A DNA stretch of 64,000 nt from Alicyclobacillus fastidiosus. Its GTDB lineage: Bacteria > Bacillota > Bacilli > Alicyclobacillales > Alicyclobacillaceae. The stretch covers positions 5,570,501-5,634,500 of the forward strand of contig NZ_CP104067.1 of NCBI RefSeq assembly GCF_026651875.1, in the 5' to 3' direction. Positions 13,860 to 23,056 of this stretch are shown piece after piece (position 1 is the first letter of the stretch; every line of letters starts with the position of its first letter). A model generated the notes under the pieces. That model saw only the letters and a program-made list of their open reading frames with translations, searched no databases and was not told the origin of the DNA. A program made the translations under genes and the position numbers.

Positions 13860-13980
13860 TGTCTCGCCCCCTCTCCACGGCGTGACCGCCCCGTACCGTT
13901 TGAAGGCATGCCACAACACAGGAAACATTATATCAGTTGTATAGTAAATGGGAAAAGGCGAACGGATGGGCGAAACGCGC

Positions 13981-14031
13981 GAAGAGGCTGTCCCGCCGTA
14001 TACCGTGAACACGGTGGCAGACAGCCTCTTC
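13981..14031 (-). terminator. Strong hairpin after flhP
   Basis: A 12-bp perfect stem (GAAGAGGCTGTC at 13981-13992, GACAGCCTCTTC at 14020-14031) closes a loop with a small inner stem. It lies 37 bp past the flhP stop. The following T run is weak, so the hairpin may be a processing barrier as much as a terminator. Confidence 0.6.
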
Positions 14032-14067
14032 CTATAAGATGTGGAGTGCGCGTCTCGGTTATGCAGA

Positions 14068-14850
14068 TTACGACCGAATGGTCGCCGCCACACCCATCAT
14101 CTGATTCGTAATGGAGATGCTTTCCGAATTCAATTGAAAGCTCTGTTGTGCTTCCATCATGTCGGCGAACATTTGGCTCTCGTCCACGTTGCTGTAAGAC
14201 AAGTAGCCTTGCTGCACACTCGATTGCTGCGCGGGACGCGCTGTCCCACCGGCGGTCAGCGCGTAGAGATTGTTCCCCTGCGCCGCCAGATGGGAGGACG
14301 GTTGGCCGATTTCCACGATGGCCAACTGGGGGCCCTTGACGTTGCCAAAGGACACCTGGCCGTTCTGTCCCACCGACATGGTCTGGCCGTTTGCCGGGCG
14401 AATAATCGGCTGGCCCGTCGTCGACAGCACGGGGTAGCCATTCTGCGTGGCCAACTGGAACGATCCGTCGACGCGCCGGCTCCAGATGAAGTTCCCGGCC
14501 TTCGTGTACAGCGGGCCACTGGGACCCTGTACTTTAAAGAACCCCGGACCCTGTATGGCGAAGTCCATGTCATTGCCGGTCTGTTGAAGGTTCATTCCGT
14601 CGAAATCGCGGCCCTCCGACACCGATTGCACCCCCGTGCCGCCACGCCAGCCGGCAGGAGTGGTGCGGCGGGCGTTGCCTGGGTCCGTAGCGGAGCCGTA
14701 GAGCTGCATCGTCAAGGCATCCTCGAAGGTGCCCTGATCTTGTGCGTAGCCGACCGTGTTCAAGTTCGCGAGGTTATCTCCCACTCTATCCAGCCAACCG
14801 GACGACGCTTGCAGTCCGGAGAGGCCTGTCCACAACGATTGCATTGCCAT
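14068..14850 (-). CDS. flhP: Flagellar basal-body rod/hook protein FlhP (FlgG-like)
   Basis: Distal rod or hook-basal-body protein exported by the flagellar type III system. 260 residues, the usual length. N-terminal rod signature: LWTGLSGLQASSGWLDRVGDNLANLNTVGYA. C-terminal D0 helix: ADMMEAQQSFQLNSESISITNQMMG. Central GNDMDFAIQGPGFFKVQG and YTKAGNF segments are typical of FlgF/FlgG. It follows flhO with a 63-bp gap, in the mbl-flhO-flhP order of Bacillus. The main flagellar cluster is not in this window. Confidence 0.9.
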   Translation of the reverse strand: MAMQSLWTGLSGLQASSGWLDRVGDNLANLNTVGYAQDQGTFEDALTMQLYGSATDPGNARRTTPAGWRGGTGVQSVSEGRDFDGMNLQQTGNDMDFAIQGPGFFKVQGPSGPLYTKAGNFIWSRRVDGSFQLATQNGYPVLSTTGQPIIRPANGQTMSVGQNGQVSFGNVKGPQLAIVEIGQPSSHLAAQGNNLYALTAGGTARPAQQSSVQQGYLSYSNVDESQMFADMMEAQQSFQLNSESISITNQMMGVAATIRS

Positions 14851-14913
14851 GACCGCAACTCCCTTTATCCCAGTGCGATTATCCTAATGTGGCCATCCCA
14901 AAGATGTACCGAC

Positions 14914-16119
14914 TTAACTGCTCACCTTGCCAACGTCCGTGACCGCAGTTTGGAGGAGTTGGTCCTCCGTCTGCACCATCCGTTGATTGGCCTCGTACAT
15001 GTTGGAGGCGTTCATCATTTGGGTCATGATGGTGGTCGGATCGACGTTGCTCTCTTCGAGGCTGCCTGGGTTCAATTGCCCGGTCCCCGGCTTCAACTGC
15101 GGCATGACGGATGCGGCTGTCAAACTGTTCCCCACCATAAACTCCGTCTGCCCGAGCGGGCTCACCTGCGTGACATCGACGTCGACCGTCCCCAGACGGC
15201 CGCCAGGTATCACGTTGTTGTTCGGACCGTAGACGCGATAGGAAACCTGGCCGTTCGAGTCGGTCAACGCTTGCCCACTGGGTCCAAATAGGCTCGAGCC
15301 CTGGTAGTTCGGATTGATAACAATCTTTCCGCCCTGAATGGGCAGCCCATTCGATCCGATGGGAAGAATCTTGTGCCCGGCCGCATCGACGAGCGTGTTG
15401 TTGGCGTCCAGTTGCAGCGCGCCGTCCTTCGTCAGTGCGATGCCAGTTGCCCCAGTGGCCGATACGTAGTCGACTGGGTAGAAACTGTGGTCACCCATAT
15501 CCGCCTGATTACCGACGCGGATGGACATCCCCTGCGTCGTGTCCTCGCCTGGCACGCCGACAATTTGCCCTTGTGCATTGGCAAAGAGAAACGACGGATT
15601 TCCAGCCGCGTCGTAGTCCGGCGCGCTTGCCGTTCCGGTCAACGCCGTACCCTGATACTGCGGGTTGCGAACCGCATACACACCTTGGATGACGTTCCCG
15701 TTCCCGTCCAACACCGCGAGTGGCTGCCCGTTGATCCCTAAGCGCCCCTGGTTGCCCACGGTGATGGGCCCCGCCGCGCTCGTCTGCCCCGCCGGCCCTT
15801 GCACCGTGCCGTAGGTCCCGCTCAAGGTCGTATCGGAGATGCCTACATCGAGCGACCGCCCGGTTTGCTGCATGGTGCCGGAGGAGAAGTTCGGCACCCC
15901 CTCCTGGAAAGTGACACCGGTGCCCATCTGGCCGACGTACGACTTGGCTCCCCCACCATACGACGACTGGTAGATCTCCTGTACGGGAGATTCGATGTCC
16001 TCAGGCATGGAGACCTTAAATCCCGGCGTATCTTGATTCGCTAAGTTGTTGGCCAGCATCTGCTGCGCCAGTTCTTCGACCGACATCCCTGCGGCCGCTG
16101 TGGTCAGTCCGGGTATCAT
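14914..16119 (-). CDS. flhO: Flagellar hook-basal body protein FlhO, enlarged
   Basis: 401 residues, about 130 longer than Bacillus FlhO. The N-terminus has the rod motif LTTAAAGMSVEELAQQMLANNLANQDTPGFKV, and the C-terminus has the hook/rod D0 helix (ESNVDPTTIMTQMMNASNMYEANQRMVQTEDQLLQ). The centre (about 130-330) is an enlarged variable region rich in Gly, Asn and Gln with repeated YQG(T/S)xL turns (YQGTALTG, YQGSSLFG), so the extra length is an inserted surface domain. It is a structural component of the rod, predicted to be exported without a cleaved signal peptide. It lies between mbl and flhP on the same strand. Confidence 0.88.
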   Translation of the reverse strand: MIPGLTTAAAGMSVEELAQQMLANNLANQDTPGFKVSMPEDIESPVQEIYQSSYGGGAKSYVGQMGTGVTFQEGVPNFSSGTMQQTGRSLDVGISDTTLSGTYGTVQGPAGQTSAAGPITVGNQGRLGINGQPLAVLDGNGNVIQGVYAVRNPQYQGTALTGTASAPDYDAAGNPSFLFANAQGQIVGVPGEDTTQGMSIRVGNQADMGDHSFYPVDYVSATGATGIALTKDGALQLDANNTLVDAAGHKILPIGSNGLPIQGGKIVINPNYQGSSLFGPSGQALTDSNGQVSYRVYGPNNNVIPGGRLGTVDVDVTQVSPLGQTEFMVGNSLTAASVMPQLKPGTGQLNPGSLEESNVDPTTIMTQMMNASNMYEANQRMVQTEDQLLQTAVTDVGKVSS

Positions 16120-16193
16120 GATTGTCCTCCCTACTAAGGCAGTGGGCTTGTCCCCGTATCGCCGTCGCGCGGGGCGTCCACCTGCCCGTCGAG

Positions 16194-17228
16194 TTATCCT
16201 CTGCGGCGCCGGCGGCCTGGCGTCGTCATCTGATGCTCACGATAGCGGCGCCACTCGGGGCTGTCGAGTACCTTCCCCGTGCCGATGACGACACACTGCA
16301 TCGGGTTTTCAGCGATATGTACAGGGATTTGCAATTCTTGCTGCATGAGCTTGTCCAATCCGTCGACGAGTGCTCCGCCGCCGGTCAGCATGACGCCTTT
16401 ATCGAAAATATCCGCGGCGAGTTCCGGGGAGGTTTTCTCCAATACGGCCTTCGTCGCCTGGATAATCGCTTGAATCGGTTCCTGCAAGGCCGAGCGCATC
16501 TCTTCGGCGTGGACGGTCACGGTCTTGGGCAGGCCTGTGACCATATCGCGCCCGCGCACGTCCATTTCATTTTGGCGACCACCTGGAAAGACGGTGGCGA
16601 GCTCCTTTTTCAACTCTTCTGCCGTGCGTTCGCCAATCATGAGGTTGTATTGACGGCGAATGTATTTGACGATGGCCTCGTCGAGCTTGTCCCCAGCGAT
16701 GCGAAGAGAAGCGGAGGTCACGACGTCGCCAAGCGACAAGACGGCAATGTCCGTCGTTCCCCCACCAATGTCGACGACCATGCTGCCGCTGGGCTCAAAG
16801 ATGTTCAGTCCAGCGCCAATCGCAGCGGCTTTTGGCTCCTCAATCAAATCCACTTTTTTCACGCCCACGGCCTCCGCGGCTTCACGTACCGCCTTCTGTT
16901 CGACGGACGTGATTCCAGCCGGGATGCAAATCATGAGGCGTGGCCTCGCGAATGTGCTTTTACCGATGGTTTTGCGCAAGAAGTGGCGAAGCATGATCTC
17001 TGTCACGTCGAAATCTGCAATGACTCCTTCACGAAGCGGGCGAATGGCCACGATGTTTCCTGGCGTTCGCCCGAGCATGCGTCGGGCTTCTTCGCCGACA
17101 GCAACCACCTGTTTTGTCACCTGATCTATCGCAACGACGGAGGGTTCATCGAGTACAATTCCTTGTCCTTTGACGTGCACCAGCACGTTGGCGGTTCCTA
17201 AGTCGACTCCAATATCCCGAGAAAACAT
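16194..17228 (-). CDS. mbl: MreB-like cell-shape protein Mbl
   Basis: Actin-like filament protein that organises lateral wall synthesis. 344 residues from an ATG at 17228 (MFSRDIGVDLGTANVLVHVKG). The ATPase fold motifs are all visible: phosphate-1 IGVDLGTANV, the connect-1 region IRPLREGVIADFD, phosphate-2 VVDIGGGTTDIAVLSLGD and the adenosine motif MLTGGGALVDGLDKL. The location directly after spoIIID and before flhO identifies it as Mbl rather than MreB or MreBH. Confidence 0.95.
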   Translation of the reverse strand: MFSRDIGVDLGTANVLVHVKGQGIVLDEPSVVAIDQVTKQVVAVGEEARRMLGRTPGNIVAIRPLREGVIADFDVTEIMLRHFLRKTIGKSTFARPRLMICIPAGITSVEQKAVREAAEAVGVKKVDLIEEPKAAAIGAGLNIFEPSGSMVVDIGGGTTDIAVLSLGDVVTSASLRIAGDKLDEAIVKYIRRQYNLMIGERTAEELKKELATVFPGGRQNEMDVRGRDMVTGLPKTVTVHAEEMRSALQEPIQAIIQATKAVLEKTSPELAADIFDKGVMLTGGGALVDGLDKLMQQELQIPVHIAENPMQCVVIGTGKVLDSPEWRRYREHQMTTPGRRRRRG

Positions 17229-17327
17229 TTGCGGCGAGTCCTCCTAATCTAGGGCGTGCACCGAAGCGTACAAAGCGTTCATATGTTTGTGCATGAGGTA
17301 GTAGAATAGAATAGATAGAATGTAGTT

Positions 17328-17636
17328 CTACAAGCCGCTGGAAACTCCTTTACGAGATTCGAACTTTTTCGACTCGATCTGCGGTTCGTCGTCCTTGTGA
17401 TACTTCAACTTCGTCGCTTCGCCACCCCGCAGATGTCGGATGGACTTGTGGTACTCAAGAATCTCTTTGACGCGATTCGCTAGGTCCGGATTGATCTCCG
17501 GCAGTCGCTCGGTGAGATCCTTGTGCACGGTACTTTTTGAAACGCCAAATTCCCGGGCTATCGTGCGGACTGTGTTGCGAGTCTCGACGATGTATTCCCC
17601 GATTTTGAGAGTACGCTCCTTGATGTAGTCATGCAC
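17328..17636 (-). CDS. spoIIID: Sporulation transcription factor SpoIIID
   Basis: DNA-binding regulator of the mother-cell sigma-E to sigma-K programme. 102 residues from a GTG at 17636 (GGGAGG eight bases upstream); B. subtilis SpoIIID is about 93. The helix-turn-helix is in NTVRTIAREFGVSKSTVHKDL, followed by the basic C-terminal helix (NRVKEILEYHKSIRHLRGGEATKLKY) that contacts the minor groove in the family. The frame is open upstream to 17891 but that part has no family similarity. A sigma-E-like promoter lies at 17675-17703. It precedes mbl, as in Bacillus. Confidence 0.95.
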   Translation of the reverse strand: MHDYIKERTLKIGEYIVETRNTVRTIAREFGVSKSTVHKDLTERLPEINPDLANRVKEILEYHKSIRHLRGGEATKLKYHKDDEPQIESKKFESRKGVSSGL

Positions 17637-17674
17637 TCCCCTCGCCTCCCCATGCAGGTCAGTTGGTCTGATAC

Positions 17675-17703
17675 AGTATATGAGGGGGTGTACACCGTAT
17701 GCC
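17675..17703 (-). promoter_or_regulatory. Sigma-E-like promoter of spoIIID
   Basis: Minus strand: -35 GGCATAC (17697-17703), a 14-bp spacer, and -10 CATATACT (17675-17682), against the sigma-E consensus ATA / CATACAMT. spoIIID is known to be sigma-E dependent in Bacillus. Confidence 0.55.
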
Positions 17704-17983
17704 TTGGCTAGCCCGCGCATGGCTTGGCCCAACTGGAGTTTCCACGTGTCCAATCGGTTTACTTCCTGGGAAATAAGTGTCGAAACCTTATTGCCCGAGG
17801 CACTTTTTCGGCTCAGCGGTCGACAGCGAGGGATGTAAAAATATTTTTGTCGACCGGGATCGACACCACGGGCGATGCGAGGCAGCCGCACTCAGGCTTT
17901 ACCTCAGTTGCGCCTGTGGGCCGAGTGGGCGTCAGAGGGTATCGGAATGTAGGCGTCCCTCCATTCTGGCGGCTGCTCGCCCC

Positions 17984-18013
17984 AAAAAAAGAACCGTCTC
18001 GTTGCCGAGACGG
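17984..18013 (-). terminator. Terminator of spoIIQ
   Basis: Minus strand: CCGTCTC-GGCAAC-GAGACGG (17994-18013) followed by TTCTTTTTTT. It sits 30 bp past the stop codon. Confidence 0.9.
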
Positions 18014-18042
18014 TAGATAAGTCAAGCGTCCACTTGTGTGGA

Positions 18043-18729
18043 TTATTGCTTCGGCAGGAGCGATTCGGGATCGACCGGTTGGCCGTTGTTATCGACCTGG
18101 AAGTACAGGTGGTTGCCTTGGCTCTGCTCGAAGACGTTCGCACCAGCTGTGCCGATGGTTTGTCCTTGGTGAATGGTCTCGCCGGCTTTGACGTCGACCG
18201 ATTCAAGTGACTGATAAGTTTCGGTATAGCCGTCCGGGCTTTGCACGACAACCTCTTGGCCGTAGAGCGGTTGGTTGTCGACTTTGCTGACCGTGCCGCT
18301 CAGAGCTGCGTCGACTTCGAAACTAGATCCGCCTGCGGTCTTGATATCGATCCCCTGGTGCGGGTAGTATTCGTTGTCGTACTGCACAAGCGCGGACTCT
18401 TGTTGCTGCAGCGTGCCCTTGACCGGGAAGAACGGAACCGTGACATCAAACTTTGTTCCGTCAGCAACTGGCCAAACGAACGGTTCTTTTGGCTGTTCAA
18501 TCGGTGTGCTCGTCCCGTTGGAATCTGTGGCGGTCACACTTGTCGGACTGGATCCCATCTGACTGCGGGCATACATCAATCCGATAATGACAGCTGCTGC
18601 TCCGAGATAGATTGCTGGATAGAGCCAGCGTTTTGCCAGGACACGCTTTGCGTTTGCTGGACGCCCCTTCGCTTTGGTGTGGGCATCCGGTTTCTTGTTT
18701 TCATTGTTCGGATGTTGTTTTTCATCCAT
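18043..18729 (-). CDS. spoIIQ: Forespore protein SpoIIQ (LytM/M23 domain)
   Basis: Forespore membrane protein that pairs with mother-cell SpoIIIAH to form the intercellular channel complex. 228 residues. A charged N-terminus is followed by one transmembrane helix (about 35-55, WLYPAIYLGAAAVIIGLMYA), a linker and an M23 domain (about 105-228). The first zinc motif, HQGID, is intact, but the usual HxH motif reads HLY, so one zinc ligand is replaced and the domain is probably not an active endopeptidase. A sigma-F-type promoter is just upstream. Its position between spoIID and spoIIID supports the identity. Confidence 0.88.
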   Translation of the reverse strand: MDEKQHPNNENKKPDAHTKAKGRPANAKRVLAKRWLYPAIYLGAAAVIIGLMYARSQMGSSPTSVTATDSNGTSTPIEQPKEPFVWPVADGTKFDVTVPFFPVKGTLQQQESALVQYDNEYYPHQGIDIKTAGGSSFEVDAALSGTVSKVDNQPLYGQEVVVQSPDGYTETYQSLESVDVKAGETIHQGQTIGTAGANVFEQSQGNHLYFQVDNNGQPVDPESLLPKQ

Positions 18730-18750
18730 GTGGCGCTCACCTCAGTAGTG

Positions 18751-18779
18751 AGTCTCGCCACGGAAAATAGATTCTATAC
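18751..18779 (-). promoter_or_regulatory. Sigma-F promoter of spoIIQ
   Basis: Minus strand: -35 GTATA (18775-18779), a 15-bp spacer, and -10 GGCGAGACT (18751-18759), a full match to the GYWTA-N15-GGnnAnAnT pattern. Forespore expression of spoIIQ is known in Bacillus. Confidence 0.72.
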
Positions 18780-18868
18780 CTAGTGTCCAAAAAAGGACTA
18801 GAATCCGTTCAGAATAAGAGACGGCCACAGCGATCCTAGCAATCATCCCCCACCGATTCCCCTATCCG

Positions 18869-19951
18869 TCACAGGAACTCGCCGTCCGACTGAACCGACG
18901 TGTCTGGGTAGAAATGAGATAGGATATCTTGCCAATCCATCTTGGCCGCGAGCGCCTGTGCCTCGTGGAGACTCATTCCGACGTCGAGCCCCCGGCCATA
19001 GGACGTGATCGTGAGCCCACCCTTGCTGACTAACCATGTGAAGTCGGTTGACGGAAGGCTCAGCCTCGCCGCAAAGTCCGCGCCGGTGATGGTCTGATCG
19101 CCTGCTTTCACGGACGTCACGAAGCCGTCGGTGGCGCGGGTGAGCTTGAGTTGCGCGAGGTTTACCGACGCTTGTCCGAACGCCTGTCCGAGTTCGCGGG
19201 AATCGAATGTGTTCGTGGAAATCCGGTCAGGGTCCACCGCATCATCCGGGCAACTGATGGCCGGAAGGTACGGAATCGACTGGTGCAGCGCATCCACACT
19301 CGATCTCGTCCGTCCCGGCGACTCCTCGAACATAAACGCGAGGATGGGTTTCTTTTGATAGACGATGATTTGGCCGTCTGTCGCTTCTACTGCGGCCTGC
19401 AATTGCGAGAGAAATTGCAGCGACTGGTTCGGGTATTCGGCTTCAACGTCCGATTCTGACGCAATCGGCAGGTCTAGCGACGCGTCATCCGTGACGTCCG
19501 CACCGTGCTGGTTGGCGACGGAGGGCGGTCCACCCATTTGTGTCATCGCGTGGATGGCGTACGTCCGTGTGGCGACAGCGGCTGCCTTCAGGCTCGCAAT
19601 TGGGGCGCCTGGCGAAAACTCGGCGGCGAGTACGCCGAGGACGTAATTGTTCAACGCCATTGTGGTGGTAGATTCGGTTTCCGTGCTGTAGACGCGGACT
19701 TGGCGCTTGGCGTCCGAAGTGTGAAGCCATGCGGTGACATCCGGCATCGGTCCACGGTGCACGCTTCTTGCGACAATGGTTGGAAGGCCGACGATTGCGA
19801 AAAAGATGAGGGCAATACGGAGGACAAACCGCAGGACTTCACTCGGCGCGACAGCCAGGTCTGATTGGTTTGGCGGCGGCCCTCCTCTGAACGCTCGTCC
19901 TTTCGCTGGATTCGATGTCGATTTGGCCGGCACGAAACGCCGCTGCGTCAT
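18869..19951 (-). CDS. spoIID: Stage II sporulation protein D
   Basis: Lytic transglycosylase of the DMP engulfment machine, acting on peptidoglycan at the septum. 360 residues from an ATG at 19951; AAAGGAG precedes it and overlaps the more distant in-frame start. A transmembrane helix is at about 45-62 (VLRFVLRIALIFFAIVGLPTIVA). The SpoIID domain follows: LNNYVLGVLAAEFSPGAPIASLKAAAVATRTYA carries the catalytic-glutamate region (VLAAEF), then ATDGQIIVY and ISCPDD. The C-terminus reads GRGLDVGMSLHEAQALA, where the family has a similar GxGxGVGMSQ block. It follows murA, as in B. subtilis. Confidence 0.93.
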   Translation of the reverse strand: MTQRRFVPAKSTSNPAKGRAFRGGPPPNQSDLAVAPSEVLRFVLRIALIFFAIVGLPTIVARSVHRGPMPDVTAWLHTSDAKRQVRVYSTETESTTTMALNNYVLGVLAAEFSPGAPIASLKAAAVATRTYAIHAMTQMGGPPSVANQHGADVTDDASLDLPIASESDVEAEYPNQSLQFLSQLQAAVEATDGQIIVYQKKPILAFMFEESPGRTRSSVDALHQSIPYLPAISCPDDAVDPDRISTNTFDSRELGQAFGQASVNLAQLKLTRATDGFVTSVKAGDQTITGADFAARLSLPSTDFTWLVSKGGLTITSYGRGLDVGMSLHEAQALAAKMDWQDILSHFYPDTSVQSDGEFL

Positions 19952-20259
19952 CGAGGCTGCATCTCCTTTCAATCGCGATACCGCGTCGAACCACTCGTGT
20001 AACGCTTAACTAGCAGATAGATATGCTTGTCTACACATAGATATGAAAGGGGTCGTGCCTTGCTAGACATAGCGTGCCATCCGCCGGCCTGAAGTTGGGT
20101 TGTGCAGTCCGTCGCAGGGGAAATAAAAAAGGCGATGCACCGACGCTTGCCGGGCTTCGCCTTGGTAGGATTCAAAACATCCTGTTCTTATGTGATCTTA
20201 GACCTCACTGTGAAGGAGCGCCGAGTCGCTTCCCGACGCCACCCGATAAAACACAGAAA
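19952..20259 (-). promoter_or_regulatory. murA-spoIID intergenic region with sigma-E-like promoter
   Basis: A sigma-E-like promoter for spoIID reads -35 TCATATC (20040-20046), 14 bp, and -10 CATATCTA (20018-20025) on the minus strand. The octamer TAGATATG is thereby repeated 20 bp apart. The murA terminator is in the same gap. Nothing else is evident. Confidence 0.45.
20124..20164 (-). terminator. Terminator of murA
   Basis: Minus strand: a stem with arms AAGGCGA and TCGCCTT enclosing a GC-rich loop, followed by TTTTTATTT. It lies about 100 bp past the murA stop. Confidence 0.7.
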
Positions 20260-21552
20260 TCACCGCGATGAGTCCGCATCGTTGTCGTCGTCGAAGCGCT
20301 CAATTTTCGCGCCAATTGCCTGGAACTTCCCGACGAGGTTGTCATAACCGCGATCAATGTGATGCAAACCGTGGACTTCCGTCTGGCCATCCGCCATGAG
20401 CCCAGCGATGACGAGCGCCGCGCCGGCGCGCAAATCGGTGGATGTCACGCGCGCTCCAGACAGGCGATCCACGCCTTCAACGACGGCCGTCCGGCCCTCG
20501 ATGTGGATGTTCGCACCCATGCGTTGCAATTCCGCCACGTGCATAAATCGGTTCTCGAACACCGTCTCCGTGATGGTGCTAGTACCCAAGCAGACCGTGA
20601 GTGCCGCGACCATCTGAGCCTGCATGTCGGTCGGATACGACGGATAGTAATGTGTCTTGACGTCGAGTGCACGCATGCGCCCAGACTCACAAGGCCACAC
20701 TTTGATGCCATCGACCCTGTCCTCCACCTGTGCACCCGACTCTTCCAACTTCGCGATGAGGGACATGATGTGCTGTGACACCGCGTTCTCCACATACAGA
20801 CCATTGCCCATCATGGCGCCGGCCACGAGGAACGTGCCCGCTTCAATCCGATCCGGAATGACCGAGTGTGAAGCCCCGTGCATCACATCGACGCCGTCGA
20901 TCCGGATGATATCCGTACCCGCACCGCGGACGCGAGCGCCCATCGCGTTGAGGTAGTTGGCGAGATCGACATTTTCAGGCTCTTTCGCCGCGTTCTCGAT
21001 GATGGTTTGGCCCTTTGCGAGAGCCGCCGCCATCATGATATTCTGCGTCGCGCCGACACTTGGAATGTCGAGATAGATCCGCGCACCGCGAAGACCCCCT
21101 GCGGGCGCCTTCAAGTGAACAAAGCCGTTTTCAACGACGGACGTCGCGCCCATGGCCTCGAGACCTTTGATATGCAGATCTACGGGGCGTGGACCGATAT
21201 TGCAACCGCCCGGAAGGGCGATAATGGCTTCCCCAAAACGTGCCAAAAGCGGCCCCGCAACAACGAAGGAGGCGCGCATGCGACGAACGAGATCATAGGG
21301 TGGCGTGACGCTGTGAATGTTCGTCGCGTCGATTCGAACGCCGCCCGGTTGCCATTCCACCACGGCTCCGAGCGCAGCCACCGTGTTCGCCATATTCTCC
21401 ACATCTAAGAGATGTGGCACTTCATCGATATCGCTGACGCCTTCTGCAGCGAGAAGGCTTGCAGCCAAAATTGGTAAGACGGCATTCTTTGCGCCGCTTA
21501 CGCGGACGGTTCCTTCAATTCGATGTCCGCCTTCAATGAGTATCCTTGCCAT
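20260..21552 (-). CDS. murA: UDP-N-acetylglucosamine 1-carboxyvinyltransferase
   Basis: First committed step of peptidoglycan precursor synthesis: transfers enolpyruvate from PEP to UDP-GlcNAc in the cytosol. 430 residues from an ATG at 21552 with GGAGG seven bases upstream. The substrate-binding K22-N23 pair is in SGAKNAVLP. The catalytic loop is LPGGCNIGPRP, with Cys117 (the fosfomycin target) present. Further family blocks are PSVGATQNIMMAA and YPTDMQAQMVA. Lying between ywmB and spoIID, it matches murAA of B. subtilis. Length normal. Confidence 0.97.
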   Translation of the reverse strand: MARILIEGGHRIEGTVRVSGAKNAVLPILAASLLAAEGVSDIDEVPHLLDVENMANTVAALGAVVEWQPGGVRIDATNIHSVTPPYDLVRRMRASFVVAGPLLARFGEAIIALPGGCNIGPRPVDLHIKGLEAMGATSVVENGFVHLKAPAGGLRGARIYLDIPSVGATQNIMMAAALAKGQTIIENAAKEPENVDLANYLNAMGARVRGAGTDIIRIDGVDVMHGASHSVIPDRIEAGTFLVAGAMMGNGLYVENAVSQHIMSLIAKLEESGAQVEDRVDGIKVWPCESGRMRALDVKTHYYPSYPTDMQAQMVAALTVCLGTSTITETVFENRFMHVAELQRMGANIHIEGRTAVVEGVDRLSGARVTSTDLRAGAALVIAGLMADGQTEVHGLHHIDRGYDNLVGKFQAIGAKIERFDDDNDADSSR

Positions 21553-21613
21553 TCCGTAACCTCCGCTCAAGTCTCAGGACTCCTCGTCACGAAGCGTTAC
21601 GTGGACGTGTCGC

Positions 21614-22618
<1,005 letters not shown>

Positions 22619-22753
22619 CTAGATTCATTGCCCTGCTAGATTGCACGACGGAACTGGCGCACGGCAATCGCCACATAGAAATACGTTGACTCCACCCCGG
22701 GAACGGGGGTCGCTTGGGAAAGACTCGCGGGACCTCTCCTGCCCATAAAGCAG

Positions 22754-23005
22754 TTACAACACCCGCACAAACGACATGGATCCAAGGATGAAGATTGCCA
22801 CCAGCACCGCCAACAGCCCGCCGGCCAGCGCGAGAAAAAACCGCAACATCTGGACCTGCGGACTGAGTGGCTGGTTCACAAACTTATCCCACTTGAGAGC
22901 ACCGAGTGCCCACCAGGCGGCAAGAAGGCCCGCAAAAAAGAAGAGCAGTGCCACCGTGCCATCGATTCCAAGCGTCAGCGGCGGACTTGTGGTCGTTTGG
23001 GTCAT
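22754..23005 (-). CDS. ywzB: DUF1146-family small membrane protein (YwzB-like)
   Basis: 83 residues with two transmembrane helices (TVALLFFFAGLLAAWWALGA and LALAGGLLAVLVAIFILGSM) separated by a short cytoplasmic or outside loop (KWDKFVNQPLSPQVQMLRF). Size, topology and position between the ATP synthase operon and ywmB match YwzB. Function unknown. It is separated from ywmB by 255 bp in which I see no feature. Confidence 0.78.
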   Translation of the reverse strand: MTQTTTSPPLTLGIDGTVALLFFFAGLLAAWWALGALKWDKFVNQPLSPQVQMLRFFLALAGGLLAVLVAIFILGSMSFVRVL

Positions 23006-23056
23006 GGTCGAAATCCCCCGTCTACCTTACGCCTAAAGACGATTTCAAACAACGCT

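Noticed and set aside
14041..17201. Plus-strand frames of 416 and 359 codons opposite flhP/flhO and mbl
   Set aside because: They are antisense shadows of well-identified genes in GC-rich sequence and have no family similarity.
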